The translations under genes and the position numbers were made by a program. Positions 1 through 5,633 of a stretch of DNA of 13,868 nucleotides are shown here, piece after piece. A model generated the notes under the pieces. It was not told the DNA's origin, ran no database searches, and saw nothing but the letters and a program-made list of their open reading frames with translations. Source of the stretch: Blastocatellia bacterium (lineage in GTDB: Bacteria > Acidobacteriota > Blastocatellia > Chloracidobacteriales > JADJPF01); contig JAHFUF010000053.1 of assembly GCA_023265235.1 (NCBI GenBank), positions 1 through 13,868 on the forward strand. The letters run 5' to 3'. The stretch's first letter is position 1. The number at the start of each line of letters is the position of its first letter.

Positions 1-266
1 GTTTCACAATCTTGACAATCCTGAGCATATTGTTTGTTGTGAATTAGTGTTACTTCTACTTCCTCTAGCGGCCATCCTTTTTGACGAGCATAAAGATGCA
101 AAGTCATAGAGGTACAAGCCCCTAAAGCAGAAAGCAGCAGGCTATAAGGATCTGGCCCTTCGTCCTCACCACCAGCATTTTCTGGCTCATCAGCAATTAG
201 GGTGTGTGCTCCTGCTTGGATTTGATTTTTTAACCCATCTAAAGATCTTACTGTTACTGTCACCAT
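1..266 (-). CDS. OsmC-family peroxiredoxin-like protein, N-terminal part (runs off window)
   Basis: The first 88 residues are visible, starting at the ATG at 266 with GGGAG about 10 nt upstream. OsmC/Ohr-family proteins are cytoplasmic thiol-dependent peroxidases or related hydrolases with two conserved cysteines. Visible here are the early acidic and glycine-rich stretch (ENAGGEDEGPDPYSLLLSAL, residues 29-48) and the first reactive cysteine in ALGACTSMT (Cys51), at the start of the central helix. The DCQDCE segment near residue 83 is typical of the short OsmC subfamily. The second catalytic cysteine would lie beyond the window edge, so peroxidase competence cannot be judged. The gene is 50 bases downstream of amrS on the same strand, with a likely terminator between them. 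The family call is firm; the substrate is unknown. Confidence 0.85.
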   Translation of the reverse strand, partial: MVTVTVRSLDGLKNQIQAGAHTLIADEPENAGGEDEGPDPYSLLLSALGACTSMTLHLYARQKGWPLEEVEVTLIHNKQYAQDCQDCE

Positions 267-297
267 AAACTATTTTGCTCCCTTTCTTTTTAAAGAA

Positions 298-315
298 GGA
301 CAGACAAATCTGCCC
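298..315 (-). terminator. Intrinsic terminator after amrS
   Basis: On the minus strand GGGCAGA pairs with TCTGTCC (7 bp, one G-T wobble) around a TTTG loop, followed by TTCTTT. The stem begins directly after the amrS stop codon. It separates amrS from the OsmC gene, which may therefore depend on read-through or on its own promoter. The T-tract is short, so efficiency is uncertain. Confidence 0.55.
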
Positions 316-2802
316 CTACAATCTACGTATCCACCCATGATTATTATCCACCTGGTAATCTAGCTTAAACCGCGGGGAAGACCATCGCCCAGGGATTTCT
401 GTTTGGCATTTTGGGCAACTACCAGCTTTTAATCTAATTTGTTTAATATGATAAGCATAACGCTCAATTAGTAGCTCATTACAGTTATAACACCATGTGT
501 TTTCCCATCCACCTACTCGACCTGGAGCGTTGCCTATATAAACATATTTTAATCCTACTTTTCGACCTACTTCTGCGGCTTTTAAGAGTGTAGCAACGTT
601 TGTATTATCTCTATCTGTCATTTTGTAATCACTGTGAAAAGCTGTTAAATGCCAAGGAATAAAAGGGTCTACAGAAACTAAAAACTCTGCCATTTCTTTA
701 AGTTCCTCAGGAGAGTCATTAAACTCAGGAATAACCAAAGTAACTATTTCTAGCCAAAATCCTCTAGCTTTTAGACCTTTAATAGTCTCTAACACATTAG
801 AAAGTAGTCCGCCTAATTCCCTATAGTGCTTATCACGAAAGCTTTTTAAGTCTACTTTGTAGAGGTCTACCCAAGGGCGCAAATAATCTAGTACTTCTGG
901 TGTACCATTACCATTAGAAACATAAGAAGTAAGAAAGCCTCGCGCTTTAGCTTGTTTGAAAATAGAAACTGCCCATTCACTAGTAATCAAAGGTTCATTG
1001 TAGGTTGATGTTATGGTAGAAACATTTTCTCTCTCTCCAATATCAAGCATTTGCTCAGGAGAAATTACTCTAGCTGGTGCTACAGCATTAGGGTCACGTA
1101 AGACTTGCGACGTAATCCAATTTTGACAATTTGATACTAAGAAAAAACCTGCTAAGTAATTATGTTCTTCTTCCACTTCCATATTGTAAACATCACCTTC
1201 AAATTCTTGTAAGCTAATATCTTTTAGTGGAATAAGATAACAATTTTCTGTTTCAATTAATTTTCTAACAACCTTGGTTTCCTCATACCAAACTACTGTA
1301 TATTGTGGTGCTCTATTTACTATGCGCCCTTCAATCATATGGTGGGGCTGCTCAAAAACTTTATAATAGATAGATGGTAAATAACCTAATTTTAAGGCTA
1401 ACCAAGCAACACCATAAGCAAGTTCTTTAGAGATAGTAGTAGCACTAACTTTACCATTAGCATATTTATGTCCATCTCCTTCAACATAAGCATTAAGAAA
1501 AGCTTTAACTATAGGTTTAGGCGCATTTAAGATGGGCTTAGGAACAGACTTAAACTCTGCTTTTTCACCAACTAATGCTTTAAATAATAATCCTAGCGAC
1601 GACTTACCAGCAACAATACCAATTGTAGTAGTTCGCTTTACTAACTGCCCTTTTACACCAAAACATTTTTCTAAAAGCTGAATAACTTCATTAGCCAATT
1701 CTGTTTCTTTTGGTGAAAAACTAAAGTTTATTGCATAACTATTAGGACGATCTTTATTTGTTGTTATACAACCTTCTGCACAGTAATACCCTAATAATTT
1801 AGCCAAATTTGTATCTATTGGTAAAACTATAGGTATGCCTGGCTTATGTTCATTAGGGAAACGAATTTTTTCATCTTCTATTGTAAAACTAGCTGTTTTT
1901 ATATCTTGGCCTACTCCTCTATTTATTTTGCTGCGAACATGTCGAATGTAAGAAGGATCTTTACCTAATTTAGCACCTATTTGGCGAGACGTTTCGCCGC
2001 TTAATGTAGCAACCATTATTGCTTCTCGTTCTTCTAGAGATAAATCCCAGGACACTCGATATGTAATTTGATGTTTGCCTAATATTTCCCCAACATTTAA
2101 TACTTCTTGTGAAGAAAACTCATAATTTCGAGGTATGGTTAAATAATGCTCAAGGGTAAGTTCTCCAGCTTTAATCAAGCTTGGAGACTCATTAAGGTTA
2201 TTAGTAGCGTAAACTCTATGATCAGGGGTACAAGATAGTGTAGGCAAATAATAGGGTGTTATTTTAACTAATTCGCCTTTGTAATGATGTTTAAAAATAG
2301 CCTGTATTTTTTGTGGCTTACCTGATTGGGAAACAGCTTTTAGAGTTTCAGGATAAGCTATTTCTACATTTGGTGCTTGAGAAAATTTTTCTGTAGTGGA
2401 GAAAAGCTCTTGAAAAGTTTTAGCCCCTTTGTCAGTAATTACAATTGTTTCTCCAGAAAAACAGTAATCACAGTGTAGGTCGCAACCTAGCATACCAAAA
2501 CTTAAGGCATCTGTCCCAGGCATAGCATGAAAAAAAGGCTTCTTCTCAATTGGATCACATTGAAGCCCAGCAACATATCCCCAAGGAACATATAACTTAC
2601 CTTCTTGGTTAAAACGTACTTTACATACGCCTGCCAAGCCATTAGCAATGCGACAACGATGACCACAAGAGTAACAAAATACTCGATTATCAGCGAGTTT
2701 TTCGTAAAGTTCACCTTCTTGAGTATACTCTCCTAATTGGTCGCTAATCACTTTTAGCTTTGCTCTTTTTTCTTCGCGTGAACCAGTTTTTTGACTAGAC
2801 AT
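316..2802 (-). CDS. amrS: AmmeMemoRadiSam system radical SAM enzyme AmrS, interrupted by an intein
   Basis: The 828-residue precursor comprises a 383-residue host protein plus a 445-residue intein; 383 residues fits the family. AmrS is the radical SAM member of the AMMECR1/Memo/radical-SAM trio, whose reaction is not firmly established. The host part starts with a cysteine-rich domain (FCYSCGHRC...GVCKVR, about residues 43-62). After splicing, the CX3CX2C cluster motif is C107-DLH-C111-DY-C114, followed by QNWITSQ. Further on are TYNEP (probable SAM-binding region), YVSNGNG and a C-terminal zinc ribbon (WCYNC...CPKC). I chose the ATG at 2802 because GGAG lies 6 nt upstream; an in-frame ATG at 2814 overlaps that site. 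Neither AMMECR1 nor Memo is encoded in this window. A promoter candidate lies at 2853-2882 and a terminator follows the stop codon. Confidence 0.93.
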   Translation of the reverse strand: MSSQKTGSREEKRAKLKVISDQLGEYTQEGELYEKLADNRVFCYSCGHRCRIANGLAGVCKVRFNQEGKLYVPWGYVAGLQCDPIEKKPFFHAMPGTDALSFGMLGCDLHCDYCFSGETIVITDKGAKTFQELFSTTEKFSQAPNVEIAYPETLKAVSQSGKPQKIQAIFKHHYKGELVKITPYYLPTLSCTPDHRVYATNNLNESPSLIKAGELTLEHYLTIPRNYEFSSQEVLNVGEILGKHQITYRVSWDLSLEEREAIMVATLSGETSRQIGAKLGKDPSYIRHVRSKINRGVGQDIKTASFTIEDEKIRFPNEHKPGIPIVLPIDTNLAKLLGYYCAEGCITTNKDRPNSYAINFSFSPKETELANEVIQLLEKCFGVKGQLVKRTTTIGIVAGKSSLGLLFKALVGEKAEFKSVPKPILNAPKPIVKAFLNAYVEGDGHKYANGKVSATTISKELAYGVAWLALKLGYLPSIYYKVFEQPHHMIEGRIVNRAPQYTVVWYEETKVVRKLIETENCYLIPLKDISLQEFEGDVYNMEVEEEHNYLAGFFLVSNCQNWITSQVLRDPNAVAPARVISPEQMLDIGERENVSTITSTYNEPLITSEWAVSIFKQAKARGFLTSYVSNGNGTPEVLDYLRPWVDLYKVDLKSFRDKHYRELGGLLSNVLETIKGLKARGFWLEIVTLVIPEFNDSPEELKEMAEFLVSVDPFIPWHLTAFHSDYKMTDRDNTNVATLLKAAEVGRKVGLKYVYIGNAPGRVGGWENTWCYNCNELLIERYAYHIKQIRLKAGSCPKCQTEIPGRWSSPRFKLDYQVDNNHGWIRRL
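1129..2463 (-). mobile_element. Intein with LAGLIDADG (DOD) homing endonuclease, inserted in the AmrS cluster motif
   Basis: The intein has 445 residues. The N-terminal splice block begins with Cys1 (CFSGETIVITDKG). Block B carries the T-x-x-H motif TPDH at 79-82. Two endonuclease motifs are present, LLGYYCAEG (223-231) and LNAYVEGDG (323-331), each keeping an acidic residue at the eighth position (Glu230, Asp330). Block F is VYNMEVEEEHNYLAG (425-439). The end is LVSN, with Asn445 followed by Cys+1 of the host protein. The usual penultimate His is Ser444. A helix-turn-helix-like stretch at about 141-183 precedes the endonuclease. Removal joins HCDY to CQNW and restores CX3CX2C. The boundaries are fixed by Cys1, Asn445 and the restored host motif. 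The reading frame is intact and key residues are present, so splicing and endonuclease activity are both plausible but inferred. Confidence 0.93.
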
Positions 2803-2852
2803 AAATAACTCCATTAAAAATTTTATATATGCCCACCTAGCCCTTTGGTTTA

Positions 2853-2882
2853 AGTATAGCCCTAACCAAGTTAAAACTCCAA
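2853..2882 (-). promoter_or_regulatory. Candidate sigma-70-type promoter for amrS
   Basis: On the minus strand TTGGAG (2882-2877) is followed after 18 bp by TATACT (2858-2853), about 50 nt upstream of the amrS start. The -10 is good and the -35 moderate. It suggests amrS is transcribed separately from the pentose-phosphate cluster 770 nt upstream. Confidence 0.4.
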
Positions 2883-3112
2883 ACAGACGGACTTAAGCCA
2901 GCAATTCCCGGTCACCAAAACCATGAGAAAGCAAAGAAAATAGAACAATAAAAAAGGCAAAATAAACAACAGCCAAAAAAAAAGAGGAGCAAAAAGCAAA
3001 ATTAAAAAAATCCATCAACCTTACGCTTTCTGAAAGAAAAAAATCAATCAGGTTAAAAGGGAAAAAAATAAAGGGAAAAAAATAAAGGGAAAAAAATAAA
3101 GGGAAAAGGCAC
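2883..3112. other. A/purine-rich non-coding tract
   Basis: After a short mixed stretch, the plus strand becomes strongly A- and purine-rich, with repeated A7-A9 runs and few pyrimidines. The only long open frame across it (minus strand, 2893-3132) is a phenylalanine-rich low-complexity translation with no recognisable family or ribosome binding site, so I treat the tract as non-coding. It includes a 14-bp tandem repeat (listed separately). Strand-biased purine tracts of this kind can form bent or unusual DNA, but nothing in the sequence proves a role. Confidence 0.6.
3059..3107 (+). repeat. 14-bp tandem repeat, 3.5 copies
   Basis: The unit GGGAAAAAAATAAA occurs three times without mismatch (3059-3072, 3073-3086, 3087-3100), and a partial GGGAAAA follows at 3101-3107. 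The period is not a multiple of three, which argues against coding. It probably arose by slippage in the A-rich tract. Confidence 0.9.
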
Positions 3113-3134
3113 TCTTGACCTAAAAAGGTCAAGA
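3113..3134. other. Perfect 9-bp hairpin next to the A-rich tract
   Basis: TCTTGACCT pairs with AGGTCAAGA around an AAAA loop. On the minus strand it is followed by pyrimidine-rich, T-rich sequence, so it could act as a weak terminator there. It could also be the left-end palindrome of the element suspected at 3135-3565. Its role is open. Confidence 0.5.
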
Positions 3135-3199
3135 AGAATTATTAAGGTAAAGACGTTCAGAGAAGCAAATTTTGAGTAAAGATGTCCAAGAATCAACAA

Positions 3200-3565
3200 C
3201 AACCATATTAAAAAAGATTCTTAGTTAGGCGTGGGATGAATTGTGGCCCACTTGTCCTTAGGGACGATGCCGAAAGGCAAATTCTTGGCTCTTTGAATTG
3301 TGGATGGCATAGTTGAGTACAAAAGCTGTACTCGTAAAACATCCAGCGTAAAGAATAAAGCCAAGTATCTACAGCCTGTAAGCCTCAGTTTATTGAATGT
3401 AGTAGTGCCACTGACACTGGCCTTCTATCCACTCAATAAGTGCGGGTAGTTGATGCTTTTATGGCTTGGAAGCGGTTGAGCCTCTCTTAGAGGTGGAAGT
3501 GATTCCTCTTGACTACTTTCGTAGCGTCCAAAAGAATCCCACTGCTTTAGCTTTGGGAGTGTCAA
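3200..3565 (+). ncRNA. Structured non-coding region, probable right end / omega-RNA relic of an IS200/IS605 (TnpB) element
   Basis: Many short perfect stems are packed here: GTGGG/CCCAC (3231-3251), GTCC-TTAG-GGAC, TGCC-GAAA-GGCA with a GNRA-type loop (about 3268-3279), AGTAC/GTACT, TTATTGA/TCAATAA (3390-3396 and 3433-3439), CCTCT/AGAGG, CTAC-TTTC-GTAG. It ends in TCCCA-CT-GC-TTTA-GC-TT-TGGGA (3537-3558), then GTGTCAA. In IS200/IS605 elements a subterminal hairpin followed by a TCAA cleavage site marks the right end, and the TnpB guide RNA ends there. Short frames with a faint TnpB flavour remain (CGPLVLRDDA from 3242; SVQKNPTALALGVSN near the end). No intact transposase or TnpB gene is present. 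The left boundary is not defined. A different structured RNA cannot be excluded. Confidence 0.42.
3528..3558 (-). terminator. Candidate terminator of the pentose-phosphate cluster
   Basis: Read on the minus strand, the hairpin TCCCA-AA-GC-TAAA-GC-AG-TGGGA is followed by TTCTTTTGG, 15 nt after the pgl stop codon. The stem has a 2x2 internal mismatch. The same hairpin is the presumed right-end hairpin of the mobile-element relic, so an inserted element may now supply the operon terminator. Confidence 0.4.
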
Positions 3566-3573
3566 ATATCTTA

Positions 3574-4317
3574 TTAATACTTCTCTCCACCTGTAGCAGC
3601 ATCATCTACTAACCAAATCAGCTTACCATTAGTGGGTTGAACAAGTTGTGAAGGGTAAAGTTCAGGGTTTCTTTCACCAGTTAGGACTTCTTTTAATGGC
3701 TGAAGTTTATTTGCTCCTGCTGCCATAAAAACAATGTTACGGGCATGGTTGATGGCTGGAGCAGTAAAAGTCATTCGATTGGTGTTAAATTTTTCTACCC
3801 AATTTACAACTACACTTCGCTCTTTCTCTCTTAAAGCCTTTGTGCCTGGAAATAGTGACGCTGTATGACCATCATCACCCATTCCTAATAGTATTAGGTC
3901 AAAGCAGGGTTGTTCACCATCTCCAGAGTGGCAAACTTGCTTTAGGATATTTTCATAATCTTTGGCTGCTGTTTCTATATCTGCCAACTCTGCTTGCATT
4001 CGATGAACATTTTCTACTGGAATAGAAACCTTACTAATCATTGCTTCATTAGCCATTCTGTAATTGCTTTGATCATTATCTGGGGCAACTGAGCGTTCAT
4101 CACCCCAAAAAAGCTGTACTTTGTTCCAATCAACTTTGCCTTTATAGCTATCACTTGCCAGTAAAGTGTACATCCCTTTAGGAGTAGAGCCGCCAGAGAG
4201 TGCCACAGTAAATTGTCCTCTTGCGGCAATGGCCTCACTAGCTAAAGTAGTAAACATATCTGCTGATTTAGTAAAAATTTCTTCTTGGCTATGGCAAACA
4301 ATAATTTCTCTTGTCAT
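3574..4317 (-). CDS. pgl: 6-phosphogluconolactonase
   Basis: This 247-residue cytoplasmic enzyme of the glucosamine-6-phosphate isomerase/6-phosphogluconolactonase (DevB) family hydrolyses 6-phosphogluconolactone, the second oxidative pentose-phosphate step. Family motifs are SGGSTP (41-46), the phosphate-binding loop near the N terminus; FWGDER (70-75); and GMGDDGHTASLFPG (145-158), which holds the catalytic acid and histidine region. The length is normal. I chose the ATG at 4317 (MTREIIV) because AGGAG lies 8 nt upstream; an in-frame extension to 4356 runs through that site. It is the last gene of the gnd-zwf-opcA-pgl cluster, 81 nt after opcA, and the gap contains a large hairpin. Confidence 0.95.
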   Translation of the reverse strand: MTREIIVCHSQEEIFTKSADMFTTLASEAIAARGQFTVALSGGSTPKGMYTLLASDSYKGKVDWNKVQLFWGDERSVAPDNDQSNYRMANEAMISKVSIPVENVHRMQAELADIETAAKDYENILKQVCHSGDGEQPCFDLILLGMGDDGHTASLFPGTKALREKERSVVVNWVEKFNTNRMTFTAPAINHARNIVFMAAGANKLQPLKEVLTGERNPELYPSQLVQPTNGKLIWLVDDAATGGEKY

Positions 4318-4341
4318 TATTCTTTCTCCTAAACAAAGTTT

Positions 4342-4392
4342 TAGCCACAACAGCATAATGCTTAAAAACTAAGCTATTAACTGTTGTGGCTA
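4342..4392. promoter_or_regulatory. Large hairpin between opcA and pgl
   Basis: A perfect 12-bp inverted repeat, TAGCCACAACAG (4342-4353) and CTGTTGTGGCTA (4381-4392), encloses a nested 5-bp stem GCTTA/TAAGC (4360-4364 and 4370-4374). It fills most of the gap between opcA and pgl. In the minus-strand mRNA it is followed by AAAACTTTG rather than a T-run, so it is a poor intrinsic terminator. An mRNA-processing or stability element, or a small mobile-repeat copy, fits better. Confidence 0.7.
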
Positions 4393-4398
4393 GTTAAC

Positions 4399-5559
4399 TT
4401 ACATTTTTTCTATGATTTGTGCAGCACATTCTAAAGCATTTTCATAAATAACATCATGTCCTAAAATTTCTAGTTCACTTAAAATCAACTCTGATTCTGT
4501 AGGCATTTCATAACGTGCAACATTCTTAAGCCAACAAATTGTTGGGGTTTCTAGCTTAGTCTCAATAGCATTGTGTGCATAATTACGGTTTACAACAATA
4601 CGCGCTTCTTGCCAGCCTGTACTATCAGCCATAGTAAGAGTAAGCCTTAGGTCTTGATTTTCAAGCTTGTTTGATGGAGTCATTTCCACAGTGATTTCAT
4701 GCTCACCACGCAAGAATTTTAAGATTGTAGCCCCTGTTTTAGACCTTAAAATATCTTCAGTAAGCCCCCAGTTAAGACGACTCATAAACCACCCTGTTAA
4801 AAGCATTGCTTGAGGTGCAGGTAAATCCTGATCAGCCGCGCTAAAAGGAAATTCTATTGATACTTTACTTAGATCTTTTAAGTAAACCAATAAGTCTGAA
4901 ACATCAAATAGACCTGCTAAATGTGAGCGCAATTGTGTCAAACGTGACCAATTAATATCACTAAAAGCGACTTCCTTAAATCGTTCTCTGGCTAGGCTAG
5001 CCAGAACAGATAAAAAAGCAGTAGGACGGTTAGAGTAGCTAGAATCTAAAATTACTCTATCTGAACACCCTAACAAACCACTAAAGGGTTGTGCATCAAC
5101 TAGAACACCCCGCCACCAAAGGTTTACGGGTAGGTCTGAAACAAATAGTGGCATTACGCTAGCAGAAAGGCGCGCAACTGCTTTACCTTCAGCCTTAACC
5201 ATAATTTGCTCTGAACAAATCTGTTTGCCTCGTCCTGGAACGTAGCTACAAACAGCCGAAACCCCTGCTTCCAACTTGTCTTGTAAAGCATTGGCTTTAG
5301 ATGACATTACTATCACACGACAAGGATGATGTTGAGTAACATCAATAATGGACTCAGCTAAACTGCTCATTTCATCTTCTTCATCTTCATAAACAAGTAA
5401 ATTACTTACACAAGCACGAGTGCTTGTAGCTTTTTTCTCTTCAGAAGCATCTTCTTTTTGGTCCCAAAGATTTCTAATATCTTTTTCAATTGTACGTAGG
5501 TCAAAAGGCTTCATCATTTCGCCTATTGTTTCTGTGTTTGCTGTATCGCTTGTTGTCAT
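4399..5559 (-). CDS. opcA: Glucose-6-phosphate dehydrogenase assembly protein OpcA
   Basis: This 386-residue cytoplasmic protein matches the OpcA family, best known from cyanobacteria and actinobacteria as a redox-linked activator or assembly factor of G6PDH. Evidence is the N-terminal region LAESIIDVTQHHPCRVIVM with the following segment, the conserved LPVNLWWRG in mid-protein, DRVILDSS, and a C-terminal domain of alternating beta strands. The gene lies directly downstream of zwf, the usual arrangement, with a 74-nt gap. The start is the ATG at 5559, with AAGGAGG 11 nt upstream; a TTG at 5568 would be only 2 nt from that site. It contains several cysteines, but I cannot say which, if any, are redox sensors. 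The family call is strong; the activating role here is inferred from homology and position. Confidence 0.9.
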   Translation of the reverse strand: MTTSDTANTETIGEMMKPFDLRTIEKDIRNLWDQKEDASEEKKATSTRACVSNLLVYEDEEDEMSSLAESIIDVTQHHPCRVIVMSSKANALQDKLEAGVSAVCSYVPGRGKQICSEQIMVKAEGKAVARLSASVMPLFVSDLPVNLWWRGVLVDAQPFSGLLGCSDRVILDSSYSNRPTAFLSVLASLARERFKEVAFSDINWSRLTQLRSHLAGLFDVSDLLVYLKDLSKVSIEFPFSAADQDLPAPQAMLLTGWFMSRLNWGLTEDILRSKTGATILKFLRGEHEITVEMTPSNKLENQDLRLTLTMADSTGWQEARIVVNRNYAHNAIETKLETPTICWLKNVARYEMPTESELILSELEILGHDVIYENALECAAQIIEKM

Positions 5560-5598
5560 AAAAAACAAGACCTCCTTAACAATATCAACCTTCAGCTT

Positions 5599-5631
5599 TC
5601 TAGCTATTGATAGCTAGAACAATAGATTGTT
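5599..5631. promoter_or_regulatory. Paired palindromes between zwf and opcA
   Basis: TCTAGCTA (5599-5606) pairs with TAGCTAGA (5611-5618) around TTGA. Immediately adjoining is AACAAT-AG-ATTGTT (5618-5631). Both sit in the short zwf-opcA gap, upstream of the strong opcA ribosome binding site. No T-run follows on the transcribed strand. An intercistronic processing or translation-control structure is possible; function is unproven. Confidence 0.5.
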
Positions 5632-5633
5632 GG

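Noticed and set aside
2502..2714. 70-residue frame inside amrS
   Set aside because: It overlaps the well-supported amrS frame on the same strand in another frame and has no family resemblance.
2893..3132. Open reading frame on the minus strand giving a phenylalanine-rich 79-residue translation
   Set aside because: It is the complement of the A-rich tract; low complexity, no ribosome binding site, crosses the 14-bp repeat and the hairpin. It looks like a by-product of composition.
3200..3565. HEARO/IscB RNA, RNase P RNA, tmRNA, SRP RNA or group II intron as the identity of the structured region
   Set aside because: I could not find the signature cores of these RNAs by eye. The terminal hairpin plus TCAA points better to an IS605 end, though an Infernal search is needed to settle it.
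4166..4372. Plus-strand frame opposite pgl
   Set aside because: Antisense to a clear gene, no ribosome binding site, no recognisable motif. The same applies to the other plus-strand frames opposite opcA, zwf and gnd.
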